The notes beneath the pieces are model-generated. The model saw nothing but the letters and a program-made list of their open reading frames with translations, was not told the DNA's origin and ran no database searches. From CPC320 sp002684375 (GTDB lineage: Bacteria > Pseudomonadota > Alphaproteobacteria > Rhodobacterales > Rhodobacteraceae), in contig CBFIHZ010000001.1 in assembly GCA_965662545.1 (NCBI GenBank), positions 1-64,000 on the forward strand: 64,000 nucleotides of DNA, written 5' to 3'. Below, piece by piece: positions 8,387 to 17,484 of this stretch (within the stretch, counting starts at the first letter, position 1; each line of letters starts with the position of its first letter). A program made the position numbers and the translations under genes.

Positions 8387-10522
8387 ATGTTTAACGTAAC
8401 GAAAAAATCAATCGAATGGGGTGAAGAAACCCTAACCCTAGAGACAGGCAAAGTGGCCCGTCAAGCAGACGGATCGGTGATCGCCACATTGGGCGAAACC
8501 TCGGTTATGGCAAACGTAACATTTGCCAAAACGCAAAAGCCCGGTCAGGACTTTTTTCCCCTGACCGTACATTACCAAGAAAAATACTATGCCGCAGGCA
8601 AAATTCCCGGTGGCTTCTTCAAGCGCGAAGCGCGGCCTTCAGAAAAAGAAACTTTGACTGCACGTCTGATCGACCGCCCCTTGCGGCCGCTGTTTGTCGA
8701 CGGTTTCAAAAACGAAGTGCTGGTGATGTGTACCGTTCTAAGTCACGACCTGGTGAATGACCCCGATATCGTCGCGATGATCGCCGCCTCTGCGGCTTTG
8801 ACCCTTTCGGGCGCGCCATTCCGTGGCCCAATCGCCGGTTGCCGCGTTGGTTTTGTCGATGGTGAATATATCCTGAACCCAGAAGTTGAAGATATGGATC
8901 ACCTTCGGACCAAGCCTGACCAGCGTCTGGATCTGGTTGTTGCTGGCACCAAAGACGCCGTGATGATGGTCGAGTCCGAAGCCTATGAACTGTCCGAAGA
9001 AGAAATGCTCGGCGCCGTCACCTTTGCCCATGAGCAAATGCAACCGGTGATCGACCTGATCGTGGAGATGGCCGAAGACGCTGCAAAAGAGCCTTTTGAT
9101 TTTCAACCCGCCGATTACTCTGATCTCTATGCAGCTGCAAAATCTGCCGGTGAAGCCGACATGCGCGCCGCCTTCGCACTGACTGACAAGCAAGAGCGCA
9201 CAGCGGCAGTCAATGCCGCCCGTGAGACGATCAAGGCCGCGCTTAGCGAAGAACAATTGGCAGACGCCAATCTTGGATCGGCGTTGAAAAAACTTGAAGC
9301 CGGCATATTGCGTGGCGATGTGGTTAAAACCGGCAAGCGGATCGACGGTCGTGCGCTGGACACCGTACGGCCTATCGTGTGTGAAACCGGCATGCTGCCG
9401 CGGACCCACGGATCAGCACTGTTCACCCGGGGTGAGACCCAAGGCCTTGTGGTCACCACATTGGGCACCGGCGATGACGAGCAGATCATCGATGCGCTGC
9501 ACGGCAATTCACGCTCCAACTTCCTGCTGCACTATAACTTCCCCCCCTATTCGGTAGGCGAAGCCGGACGCGTGGGCCCTCCCGGCCGACGTGAGGTTGG
9601 TCACGGCAAACTGGCGTGGCGGGCACTGCAGGCGGTTCTGCCAGCCGCAACCGATTTTCCATATACGGTGCGGGTAGTGTCCGAAATCACCGAATCCAAC
9701 GGCTCGTCGTCCATGGCGTCGGTCTGTGGTGGTTCCCTGTCGATGATGGACGCAGGTGTGCCGCTGAAATCACCGGTTGCCGGCGTTGCCATGGGGCTGA
9801 TCCTTGAAGACGATGGCGACTATGCAGTTCTGACCGATATCCTTGGCGACGAGGATCACTTGGGCGATATGGACTTCAAAGTCGCGGGTACCGAAGCCGG
9901 TATCACCTCGCTGCAGATGGACATCAAGATTGCCGGCATTACCCCGGACATCATGAAAAAAGCGCTTGCCCAAGCCAAAGACGGCCGGATGCATATTCTA
10001 AACGAAATGTCCAAATCACTGACCGAAGCGGCCGATTTCAGCGTCCATGCACCACGCATCGAGACCATGAATGTACCAACCGATAAAATTCGCGAAGTGA
10101 TCGGTTCTGGCGGCAAGGTTATCCGCGAAATTGTCGAAGTCTCTGGTGCGAAGGTCGACATCAACGATGAGGGCGTGATCAAAATTGCCTCGCCAAACGG
10201 TGACTCGATCAAAAAAGCCTATGACATGATCTATGCAATCGTCGCCGAGCCCGAAGAAGGTCAGGTCTATGACGGCAAAGTTGTTAAAATCGTCGACTTC
10301 GGTGCCTTTGTGAACTTCTTTGGCAAGCGCGATGGTCTGGTCCACGTCTCACAGATCGAAAACCGCCGTTTGAACCACCCGTCCGATGTCCTCAAAGAAG
10401 GCCAAGACGTCAAGGTAAAACTGCTGGGCTTTGATGATCGCGGCAAAGTGCGCTTGTCGATGAAAGTCGTCAATCAAGAGACTGGCGAGGAAATGACTGC
10501 AGACGAAAACGCAGCGGGATAA
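8387..10522 (+). CDS. pnp: Polynucleotide phosphorylase
   Basis: 711 residues. It has two RNase PH domains (about 1-230 and 310-545) around an all-alpha linker, then a KH domain (about 550-610, with IGSGGKVIREI) and an S1 domain (about 618-690, GAFVNFFGKRDGLVHVSQI). It degrades RNA 3' to 5' using phosphate and is part of the degradosome. The ATG at 8387 gives the usual MFNVTKKSIEWG start with GGAAACGTG upstream; the start at 8324 adds a non-family head. Transcription ends at a hairpin 30 bases later. Confidence 0.98.
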   Translation: MFNVTKKSIEWGEETLTLETGKVARQADGSVIATLGETSVMANVTFAKTQKPGQDFFPLTVHYQEKYYAAGKIPGGFFKREARPSEKETLTARLIDRPLRPLFVDGFKNEVLVMCTVLSHDLVNDPDIVAMIAASAALTLSGAPFRGPIAGCRVGFVDGEYILNPEVEDMDHLRTKPDQRLDLVVAGTKDAVMMVESEAYELSEEEMLGAVTFAHEQMQPVIDLIVEMAEDAAKEPFDFQPADYSDLYAAAKSAGEADMRAAFALTDKQERTAAVNAARETIKAALSEEQLADANLGSALKKLEAGILRGDVVKTGKRIDGRALDTVRPIVCETGMLPRTHGSALFTRGETQGLVVTTLGTGDDEQIIDALHGNSRSNFLLHYNFPPYSVGEAGRVGPPGRREVGHGKLAWRALQAVLPAATDFPYTVRVVSEITESNGSSSMASVCGGSLSMMDAGVPLKSPVAGVAMGLILEDDGDYAVLTDILGDEDHLGDMDFKVAGTEAGITSLQMDIKIAGITPDIMKKALAQAKDGRMHILNEMSKSLTEAADFSVHAPRIETMNVPTDKIREVIGSGGKVIREIVEVSGAKVDINDEGVIKIASPNGDSIKKAYDMIYAIVAEPEEGQVYDGKVVKIVDFGAFVNFFGKRDGLVHVSQIENRRLNHPSDVLKEGQDVKVKLLGFDDRGKVRLSMKVVNQETGEEMTADENAAG

Positions 10523-10550
10523 ACGCCCTCTGCTGGTGAATAAAACAACA

Positions 10551-10580
10551 AAGGCTCCAACATGCGTTGGAGCCTTTGTC
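10551..10580 (+). terminator. Rho-independent terminator after pnp
   Basis: Perfect ten-pair stem AAGGCTCCAA (10551-10560), loop CATGCG, TTGGAGCCTT (10567-10576), followed by TGTC. The A/T-flanked symmetric stem could also stop transcription of the convergent peroxiredoxin gene. Confidence 0.75.
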
Positions 10581-10614
10581 ACATCATGCGATCGAATAAC
10601 GCCCGTCAGACGGT

Positions 10615-11268
10615 TTACTGTGGCATCTTTGCAGTGCGCACATAGGGCAGAACCGCCTCAAACCCCCCAAACTTGGCCTTTGCATCTGCATCACTCACCG
10701 CAGACGGGATAATCACGTCTTCGCCCACGGTCCAATTTGCAGGCAATGCGACAGAATGCGTGGCCGCCGCCTGCAGCGCATCCAACGCTCGCAGGACCTC
10801 GGCCCAGTTTCGTCCCACAGCCGCTGGATAGAACAAAGACAGCTTCAATTTCTTGTCCGGCCCGATGATAAACAAAGACCGGACCGCTCTGGCGGTGTCC
10901 AAAAGGCCGCCATCGGCAGTATAGGCCTCAGCAGGCAGCATCTCAAAGGTGCTTGAAACGGCAGCGTCGTGGTCAGCGATAATGGGAAAATCTGCCGATC
11001 TGCAGGCCAGGGTTTCGATATCTTTTTTCCAGTCCGCATGTTTTGAGACACCATCCGAAGAGACGCCAATCACCTTGGTATTGCGGGCCGCCCATTCATC
11101 GGTCAATTGCGCCACAGCGCTTAATTCTGTGGTGCAAACACCGGTAAAATCTTTGGGATGCGAAAACATAATGGCCCAGCCATCGCCAATCCACTCGTGA
11201 AATCCGATTTCACCCTGATCGGTCTCTGCGGTAAAATCTGGAACGATTTCATTAAGACGAATAGACAT
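10615..11268 (-). CDS. 1-Cys peroxiredoxin (Prx6 type)
   Basis: 217 residues with the peroxidatic Cys45 in HPKDFTGVCTTELS and the extended C-terminal domain typical of Prx6/AhpC-TSA 1-Cys enzymes. It reduces hydrogen peroxide and organic peroxides in the cytoplasm. The start at 11268 (MSIRLNEIVPDF) has a G-rich GGGGGTG eight bases upstream; the longer start at 11295 has no family support. It diverges from an aldehyde dehydrogenase across a 149-base gap. A link to the peroxide-producing MtoX 5 kb away is possible but only inference. Confidence 0.95.
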   Translation of the reverse strand: MSIRLNEIVPDFTAETDQGEIGFHEWIGDGWAIMFSHPKDFTGVCTTELSAVAQLTDEWAARNTKVIGVSSDGVSKHADWKKDIETLACRSADFPIIADHDAAVSSTFEMLPAEAYTADGGLLDTARAVRSLFIIGPDKKLKLSLFYPAAVGRNWAEVLRALDALQAAATHSVALPANWTVGEDVIIPSAVSDADAKAKFGGFEAVLPYVRTAKMPQ

Positions 11269-11417
11269 TGGCACCCCCATACTTTTCTGTTGCAAACCAA
11301 GTACAGCAATTTGCAGGTTTTGCCACGCTTCGCTTGCAATATTTCAAAACTGCTGACACTGTTCCCGGACTGTTGGATTATACCCGCAGACCAAGCCGTT
11401 TGAATTTGGAGATAACT

Positions 11418-12854
11418 ATGCTTGAAAAACGATCGTTTTATATAAACGGATCCTGGACCGCCCCGCTTGAGGGTCGCGACCATCCGGTTATTAACCCTTC
11501 CACCGAACAGGCCGATGCCATTATTTCGCTGGGTGGACAAAAAGACACCGATGCAGCTGTTGCAGCCGCCCGCGCCGCATTTCCAGCTTGGATGAACACG
11601 CCATCAGCCACCCGGATTAAACTGGTGGAAAAGTTGCTGGAGCAATATAACCAGCGCCGTGCCGCGCTGGCCGAAGCCGTCAGCCTCGAAATGGGGGCCC
11701 CGATTGATATGGCACATAGCGAACAGATCGCCGCCGGTGCCTCGCACATCACAAATTTTCTCAAGGCCGCCAAAACTTTTCAATTCGACCGACCGCTGGG
11801 CGACCATGCCCCCGGAGCCCGCGTGCTTTATGAACCGATTGGGGTCTGCGCGCTGATCACACCTTGGAACTGGCCGATGAATCAGGTCAGCTTAAAAGTT
11901 GCCGCAGCTGCGATCGCCGGCTGTACCATGGTGCTAAAGCCGTCTGAGGAGTCGCCACTCAACGCAATGATCTTTGCCGAGGCTGTGGATGCCGCAGGAT
12001 TCCCCCCCGGTGTGTTTAATCTGATCAACGGCGATGGCGCTGGTGTTGGTACGCAACTGTCCGTCCATCCGGACGTGGATATGGTGTCGTTCACCGGCTC
12101 GACACGCGCCGGCACATTGATCACCAAAGCGGCGGCCGACAGCCTGAAACGCGTCACCCTAGAACTGGGTGGCAAAGGCGCCAATATTATCTTTAACGAT
12201 GCCGACGCCAAAGCGGTAAAACGCGGTGTGCTACATTGTATGAACAATACCGGGCAATCGTGCAACGCCCCGACGCGGATGCTGGTACAGCGCGAAGTTT
12301 ATGATCAGGCGGTTGCGACAGCGACAGAAGTTGCCGGCATTGTCCAAGTGGGCCCAGCCCATGAAAGCGGCCGCCACATTGGCCCCGTCGTCAACGAAGT
12401 ACAATTCAACAAGATCCAAGCCCTGATCCAAAAAGGTATAGATGAAGGCGCGCGACTTGTGGCCGGCGGCACCGGACGCCCGGACGGCATGGAGAAAGGG
12501 TTTTATGTACAACCCACAATCTTTGCCGATGTCACCAACCAGATGACAATTTCACGCGAAGAAATCTTTGGGCCAGTGTTGTCAATTCTTCCCTTTGACA
12601 CCGAAGAGGAGGCCATCGAAATGGCCAATGACACGGTGTACGGACTAACCAATTACATCCAGACACAGGATAGTGAAAAAGGCAAACGGGTGGCGCGACA
12701 ACTGCGGTCGGGTATGGTAGAGATGAACGGTCAAAGCCGTGGTGCGGGCGCGCCCTTTGGAGGGATGAAGCAATCCGGCAATGGGCGCGAAGGCGGTGTC
12801 TGGGGTCTTGAGGATTTTCTGGAAGTCAAATCTGTCTCAGGCTGGGCAGGCTAG
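11418..12854 (+). CDS. Aldehyde dehydrogenase family protein
   Basis: 478 residues with TPWNWPMNQ, TMVLKPSEESPL, FTGSTRAG, LELGGKGANII and the catalytic Cys in NNTGQSCNAPTRM. It oxidises an aldehyde to a carboxylate with NAD(P). The ATG at 11418 follows TTGGAGA and matches the family start (MLEKRSFYINGSW); the frame runs further upstream but overlaps the divergent peroxiredoxin leader. It appears monocistronic, and its substrate cannot be told from context. Confidence 0.93.
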   Translation: MLEKRSFYINGSWTAPLEGRDHPVINPSTEQADAIISLGGQKDTDAAVAAARAAFPAWMNTPSATRIKLVEKLLEQYNQRRAALAEAVSLEMGAPIDMAHSEQIAAGASHITNFLKAAKTFQFDRPLGDHAPGARVLYEPIGVCALITPWNWPMNQVSLKVAAAAIAGCTMVLKPSEESPLNAMIFAEAVDAAGFPPGVFNLINGDGAGVGTQLSVHPDVDMVSFTGSTRAGTLITKAAADSLKRVTLELGGKGANIIFNDADAKAVKRGVLHCMNNTGQSCNAPTRMLVQREVYDQAVATATEVAGIVQVGPAHESGRHIGPVVNEVQFNKIQALIQKGIDEGARLVAGGTGRPDGMEKGFYVQPTIFADVTNQMTISREEIFGPVLSILPFDTEEEAIEMANDTVYGLTNYIQTQDSEKGKRVARQLRSGMVEMNGQSRGAGAPFGGMKQSGNGREGGVWGLEDFLEVKSVSGWAG

Positions 12855-12908
12855 GACACCAAGATAACAGGCTTCACCGATAAAAATACGCCTTGCTACA
12901 AAATGCGG

Positions 12909-12933
12909 GCCTTACCGACAAGATCGGTGAGGC
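12909..12933. terminator. Hairpin between convergent genes
   Basis: Ten-pair stem GCCTTACCGA (12909-12918), loop CAAGA, TCGGTGAGGC (12924-12933) with one G-U pair, lying in the 92-base gap between the aldehyde dehydrogenase and the convergent allE. There is no clear T run on the plus side; it may act on either strand. Confidence 0.5.
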
Positions 12934-12946
12934 TCAGATATGTCCC

Positions 12947-13774
12947 TTAGCCCAACGTCAGTGGCATGTGACGATTTACGTCCTTATAAAGCAGATAGCG
13001 AAACGGGCCCGGCCCGCCGGCATAGCACCCTTGCGGACAAAAAGCGCGCAGCCACATGAAATCCCCGGCCTCCACTTCGACCCACTCCTGATTAAGCCGG
13101 TAGACGCCCTTGCCTTCCAGCACATACAGACCGTGTTCCATCACATGGGTCTCTGTAAAAGGGATCACCGCACCCGGCTGCAGGGTAACGATTGTGACAT
13201 GCATATCATGGCGTAGATCACTTAAATCGACAAATCGCGTGGTCGCCCAAGCCCCATCAGTCTCAGGCATCGGGCTGGGCACAATATCTTTTTCATTGGT
13301 CACAAAAGCCTCTGGGCTGTCGAGACCAACAACCGCTTGATAGGCTTTGCGAATCCAGTGAAACCGCGCCGGCCGGTTTGCTGTGTTGTGCATACTCCAG
13401 CGGACGCCTGGCGGCAGATAGGCATACCCTCCCTCCTCCATGAGATGGGGGGACCCGTCCAAATCAAGGGTAAGCTGACCTTCAACGACGAATAAAACCG
13501 CTTCGGCCCGGGGGTCAGCCTCAGGCCGGTCGCTACCACCGCCAGGTTGAACTTCGCCGATATATTGCGAAAACGTCTCAGCGAAGCCCGACAAGGGGCG
13601 CGCTAATACCCAGAACCGCGCACCCTCCCAGAAAGGTAAAAAGCTCGTGACGATATCGCTGAAAGTGCCCTTTGGGATCACAGCATAGGAGTCGGTGAAC
13701 ATCGCCCGATCCGTCAAGATCTGGCTTTGTGCAGGCAAGCCACCCTGTGGCGCATAATAGGATTTTTTCGACAT
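12947..13774 (-). CDS. allE: (S)-ureidoglycine aminohydrolase-like bicupin
   Basis: 275 residues with two cupin domains: an N-terminal one (VVEGQLTLDLDGSPHLMEEGGYAYLPPG) and a C-terminal one carrying the metal ligands (ETHVMEHGLYVLEGKGVYRLNQEWVEV). This is the arrangement of AllE/UGHY, which releases ammonia from (S)-ureidoglycine in purine breakdown. The start MSKKSYYAPQGG at 13774 is chosen because AAGGTGAGG lies eight bases upstream; the frame also allows a start at 13807. No other purine genes are adjacent, so the assignment rests on sequence alone. Confidence 0.85.
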   Translation of the reverse strand: MSKKSYYAPQGGLPAQSQILTDRAMFTDSYAVIPKGTFSDIVTSFLPFWEGARFWVLARPLSGFAETFSQYIGEVQPGGGSDRPEADPRAEAVLFVVEGQLTLDLDGSPHLMEEGGYAYLPPGVRWSMHNTANRPARFHWIRKAYQAVVGLDSPEAFVTNEKDIVPSPMPETDGAWATTRFVDLSDLRHDMHVTIVTLQPGAVIPFTETHVMEHGLYVLEGKGVYRLNQEWVEVEAGDFMWLRAFCPQGCYAGGPGPFRYLLYKDVNRHMPLTLG

Positions 13775-14029
13775 GCTTCGGGCCTCACCTTCGGTTACGC
13801 GCGTCATCTGGCATAGGCTAGCGTGTTTTCAAACCCCATGCGAGTGCAGATTACGCCAGCAGCACCCAGACCAACGTAAGCCGCGCCAACGCGCGCAGTC
13901 TGACGTACCCCCGTGGATTAGGCCCCTGTGCCCGGACCAAAAGCCAAAACAACCCGCGTCTGACACGAAATGCGGATCAGGGGGCGTAGAGAAACTATTC
14001 GCCCACGCCACCTTTTTTGGTTTTTGTAC

Positions 14030-15142
14030 TTAAAATTCGACGACGGCGCGGATTGATTTGCCTTCATGCATCAGATCAAAGCCGTGGTTGATCTCGTCAA
14101 GGCTGAGTTTATGGGTGATCATCGGGTCTATTTCGATCTTGCCGTCCATATACCAATCGACAATTTTCGGCACATCTGTCCGCCCGGACGCGCCGCCGAA
14201 CGCCGTACCGCGCCACACCCGGCCCGTGACCAGTTGGAACGGCCGCGTGCTGATCTCGGCACCCGCCGGCGCCACCCCGATGATGATGCTTTCGCCCCAG
14301 CCCTTATGGGCCGCCTCAAGGGCTGTGCGCATCACCGACACATTTCCCGTGGCGTCAAAGGTGTAATCTGCGCCCCCACCGGTCAATTCGACAAGATGGG
14401 CAACCAGATCGCCCTCTACTTCGGATGGGTTGACGAAATCAGTCATGCCAAATTGTTTGCCCATCTCAACCTTGCCGGCGTTCAGGTCGACCCCGACGAT
14501 TTGATCAGCACCCGCAAGGCGCAGACCTTGGATCACGTTCAACCCGATCCCGCCTAGGCCAAACACAATGGCGCGGCTGCCAATCTCGACCTTGGCGGTG
14601 TTGATCACCGCGCCAATGCCTGTGGTGACCCCACAACCGATATAACAAATTTTATCAAACGGCGCGTCCTTGCGCACTTTTGCCAGCGCAATTTCGGGCA
14701 CCACAGTGTGATTGGCGAAGGTCGAACAGCCCATATAGTGATGAATTGGGGTGCCATCTAGCATGGAAAACCGGGTCGAACCGTCGGGCAAAAGGCCCTG
14801 ACCTTGTGTGGACCGGATCGACTGGCACAGGTTGGTTTTGGGGTTCAGGCAATAATCGCATTCGCGGCATTCGGGCGTATAGAGCGGGATCACATGATCG
14901 CCAACCGCCAGGCTGGTCACGCCCGGGCCAACCTCGATCACCACGCCGGCCCCCTCATGGCCAAGGATCGCCGGGAAAATCCCCTCGGGGTCATCACCTG
15001 AGCGGGTGAACTCGTCTGTATGACACAGGCCGGTGGCTTTGATCTCGACCAGAACCTCGCCTTTGCGGGGGGCGTCCAGATTGACCTCCATGATCTCTAA
15101 AGGTTTTCCGGCTTCCAAAGCCACTGCGGCGCGTGTTCTCAT
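14030..15142 (-). CDS. frmA: S-(hydroxymethyl)glutathione dehydrogenase (class III alcohol dehydrogenase)
   Basis: 370 residues of the zinc alcohol dehydrogenase class III. The catalytic zinc site is TGLCHTDEFTRSG and GHEGAGVV; the structural zinc site is PECRECDYCLNPKTNLC; the nucleotide-binding motif is VFGLGGIGLNVIQG. It oxidises the spontaneous adduct of formaldehyde and glutathione to S-formylglutathione. The ATG at 15142 follows GGGAG eight bases upstream. It diverges from an IclR regulator and mtoX, whose product makes formaldehyde, so it is probably the formaldehyde sink of this locus. The S-formylglutathione hydrolase gene is not in view. Confidence 0.95.
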   Translation of the reverse strand: MRTRAAVALEAGKPLEIMEVNLDAPRKGEVLVEIKATGLCHTDEFTRSGDDPEGIFPAILGHEGAGVVIEVGPGVTSLAVGDHVIPLYTPECRECDYCLNPKTNLCQSIRSTQGQGLLPDGSTRFSMLDGTPIHHYMGCSTFANHTVVPEIALAKVRKDAPFDKICYIGCGVTTGIGAVINTAKVEIGSRAIVFGLGGIGLNVIQGLRLAGADQIVGVDLNAGKVEMGKQFGMTDFVNPSEVEGDLVAHLVELTGGGADYTFDATGNVSVMRTALEAAHKGWGESIIIGVAPAGAEISTRPFQLVTGRVWRGTAFGGASGRTDVPKIVDWYMDGKIEIDPMITHKLSLDEINHGFDLMHEGKSIRAVVEF

Positions 15143-15190
15143 CGTGAGGTCTCCCAAGTTCATTTTTGTCTTGATTTAAAAATAATTACA

Positions 15191-15224
15191 TCTCAAGATA
15201 TGAGCCTAAGTCTCACAAAATGAA
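15191..15224. promoter_or_regulatory. Tandem operator-like repeats between frmA and the IclR gene
   Basis: Two copies of TCTCA-N5-TGA: TCTCAAGATATGAG at 15191-15204 and TCTCACAAAATGAA at 15211-15224. They are spaced exactly 20 bases apart (two helical turns), and each has partial dyad symmetry (CTCA...TGAG). They lie in the 96-base gap between divergent genes, a typical site for an IclR autoregulatory operator that also controls frmA. Confidence 0.5.
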
Positions 15225-15238
15225 ATATACAAGTCAAT

Positions 15239-15997
15239 ATGCATCTTGATCGGTTGATAACATTATTAGAACTTATTGCTGTTGCTGGCCGCCCAATTTC
15301 GCCAGCCGAACTTTTAAAGGCAACAGGTTTGCCAAAACCGACGTGTTATCGGCTTATTCAAACGCTTCAGGATCATCGCCTGGTTGAGTCTCCTGACAAC
15401 ACAGGAAAAGTTGAAATTGGTGAACGGCTTATTCGCCTTGCCCTTTTAGGCAAAGCAGATGTCGATGTGCGCAAAGCCGCTGCCCCGTTGTTGAAGGCGG
15501 CCGCAATTGACTATAACGAAACGGTGTTTTTGTCACGGTTTCGCAATAGCAAGGTTGAAATCATTCATGTTGAAACGCCCGCAGACCCAGCGCGGGCTTT
15601 CATCCATCCCGGACTTGGCGAGCGTCCGATGCATGCCTGTTCTTGCTCAAAAGCAATAGCCGCTTTCGCTGAACCAGAATTTCAAGACTGTATCGTCTCT
15701 AAAAATCTCCGTCAGTACACCGAGCATACAAAAACCTCGCAAAAAGACCTATATGCGGAATTTCAAAAAATAGCGGAGCGCGGCTTTGCGGACTGTGATC
15801 AGGAAATTGATATGGGTATCGCCAGTGTCGCCGCGCCAGTTTCGATAGGTAATATTGGTGCTATTTTCAGCATTGGTGCCGTCGGTCCAATTCGCCGGTT
15901 TGGAGAGGCATATAGAAATGAAATTGGTGCGAAGTTGGTTGAATTATCAACCCGCGTCAGCGGAGCCATTCAATTGTGCAATGTACCAGAGTTATAG
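15239..15997 (+). CDS. IclR family transcriptional regulator
   Basis: 252 residues. The N-terminal winged helix-turn-helix (residues about 1-60: LLELIAVAGRPISPAELLKATGLPKPTCYRLIQTL) is followed by the IclR effector-binding domain (PGLGERPMHACSCSKAIAAF, and the late GFADCDQEIDMGIASVAAPV segment). It lies between divergent frmA and co-oriented mtoX, 73 bases before the latter, so it most likely controls this formaldehyde/methanethiol locus. The ligand is unknown. No strong ribosome-binding site is visible before the ATG. Confidence 0.93.
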   Translation: MHLDRLITLLELIAVAGRPISPAELLKATGLPKPTCYRLIQTLQDHRLVESPDNTGKVEIGERLIRLALLGKADVDVRKAAAPLLKAAAIDYNETVFLSRFRNSKVEIIHVETPADPARAFIHPGLGERPMHACSCSKAIAAFAEPEFQDCIVSKNLRQYTEHTKTSQKDLYAEFQKIAERGFADCDQEIDMGIASVAAPVSIGNIGAIFSIGAVGPIRRFGEAYRNEIGAKLVELSTRVSGAIQLCNVPEL

Positions 15998-16070
15998 GAA
16001 AAATTGAACGTCCAGCCCAGAAGGGCCAATAGAAATAAATAAAAATCGTATACAAAAATGGAGGAAGACT

Positions 16071-17438
16071 ATGTCAGAAGAAAATACCAGCTGCTGTGCT
16101 GGACCGGGGTATGCATCACCACAAGATGCAATAAAAGCGCCGCGCGAAAAGATTGTTTACACAATCTGTATTTATACCGGAACCGGTATCGAAAAGCCCG
16201 ATTATTTGGCCACAATAGATGTTGATGAAAACAGTTCAACCTATGGTGAAATTATTCATCGCACAGAAGTTGGTGTCGTCGGAGACGAGTTGCACCATAT
16301 GGGTTGGAATGCCTGTTCTTCTTGCAACACAGATGGCAGCATGGAACGTAAATACCTGATTGTTCCAGGGGTGCGGACGTCTAATTTTTATATTGTAGAC
16401 ACCGCGACGGACCCAAGAAAACCTTCTCTTTTTAAAACGATTAGTGGTGAAGAGATCAAGGAAAAGACAAACTTGTCTGCACCTCATACGGTGCACTGCC
16501 TTGGTGCTGACATTATTGTATCAATGCTGGGGGATGCCGAGGGCAATGCACCCGGAGGATATTTGCATCTAGACAAAGACTTCAACATTGTTGGGCGCTG
16601 GGAAAACGACACTACTGGTATGAACTTCAGTTATGACTTTTGGTATCAGCCCCGTCATAATATGATGGTGTCGACAGAATGGGCCGCGCCAAACACCTTT
16701 CTGCCTGGGTTTGATTTGGAAGATGTCGCAAAAGGCAATTATGGCCAGCATATTCATTTCTGGGACTTTAAAAACCGCTCTATTGAGAAAACAATAGACC
16801 TTGGTGCGGAAGGCATGATCCCGCTAGAGGCCCGTTTCCATCACAACCCTGACAGCACCCATGGTTTTGTTGGCGCGACGCTCAGTTCAAATATCTTTCA
16901 TTGGTACAAAGATGATGCTGGCGAGTTACAGATTGAAAAAATCATTGATGTCGACGCCATTGATGTCGCAGATTTTCCTGTGCCAATGCCCGGTTTGATC
17001 ACCGATATTTTGGTCTCTATGGACGATAAATACCTGTATTTCTCGAATTGGTTGCATGGTGATTTGCGGCAATATGATATCTCTGATCCGTCAAACCCCA
17101 AACTTACGGGACAGGTGTGGATAGGCGGATTGCTTGGCAAGGCGCCCGAGGTGAACGGGCGCTCGGTCGATGGTGCTCCGCAAATGATTCAATTGTCCCT
17201 TGACGGGAAACGCTTGTTTGTCACCACGTCCCTGTTTTCGACTTGGGATAATCAGTTCTATCCCAGCATGAAGGACAAGGGCGGCATTATGTTGATCGTC
17301 GATTGCGATGTGGAAAATGGTGGTATGACCATTCGGGAAGATTTCCATGTTGATTTTGGTAATGAACCCCATGGTCCGGCGCGGGCGCATGAAACAAGAT
17401 ATCCCGGTGGCGATTGCTCATCAGATATCTGGGTCTAG
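16071..17438 (+). CDS. mtoX: Methanethiol oxidase, SBP56 (selenium-binding protein) family
   Basis: 455 residues, close to the family length. It starts MSEENTSCCAGPGYASP and has the conserved DELHHMGWNACSSCNTDG segment (His75/His76, Cys82, Cys85), HTVHCLG, RFHHNPDSTHGF and a HGPARAHETRYPGGD tail, all typical of SBP56. Bacterial members characterised in methylotrophs are copper-dependent periplasmic enzymes that convert methanethiol, oxygen and water into formaldehyde, hydrogen sulfide and hydrogen peroxide. No obvious signal peptide is seen here. GGAGGA precedes the ATG. Methanethiol would come from DMSP demethylation in a marine Roseobacter. A strong terminator follows at once. Confidence 0.92.
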   Translation: MSEENTSCCAGPGYASPQDAIKAPREKIVYTICIYTGTGIEKPDYLATIDVDENSSTYGEIIHRTEVGVVGDELHHMGWNACSSCNTDGSMERKYLIVPGVRTSNFYIVDTATDPRKPSLFKTISGEEIKEKTNLSAPHTVHCLGADIIVSMLGDAEGNAPGGYLHLDKDFNIVGRWENDTTGMNFSYDFWYQPRHNMMVSTEWAAPNTFLPGFDLEDVAKGNYGQHIHFWDFKNRSIEKTIDLGAEGMIPLEARFHHNPDSTHGFVGATLSSNIFHWYKDDAGELQIEKIIDVDAIDVADFPVPMPGLITDILVSMDDKYLYFSNWLHGDLRQYDISDPSNPKLTGQVWIGGLLGKAPEVNGRSVDGAPQMIQLSLDGKRLFVTTSLFSTWDNQFYPSMKDKGGIMLIVDCDVENGGMTIREDFHVDFGNEPHGPARAHETRYPGGDCSSDIWV

Positions 17439-17440
17439 GA

Positions 17441-17478
17441 AAAAGAGGAGCCTATTGTCGCAATAGGCTCCTTTTTCT
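17441..17478 (+). terminator. Strong Rho-independent terminator after mtoX
   Basis: Perfect 12-pair stem AGGAGCCTATTG (17446-17457), loop TCG, CAATAGGCTCCT (17461-17472), then TTTTCTT. It begins 8 bases after the mtoX stop and lies right before the ferredoxin gene, so it may lower expression of the downstream pair. Confidence 0.85.
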
Positions 17479-17484
17479 TGCGGC

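Noticed and set aside
13775..14029. Gap between allE and frmA as a possible gene
   Set aside because: The 60-codon frame there is Trp/Gly/Cys-rich without a ribosome-binding site, and no domain is seen.
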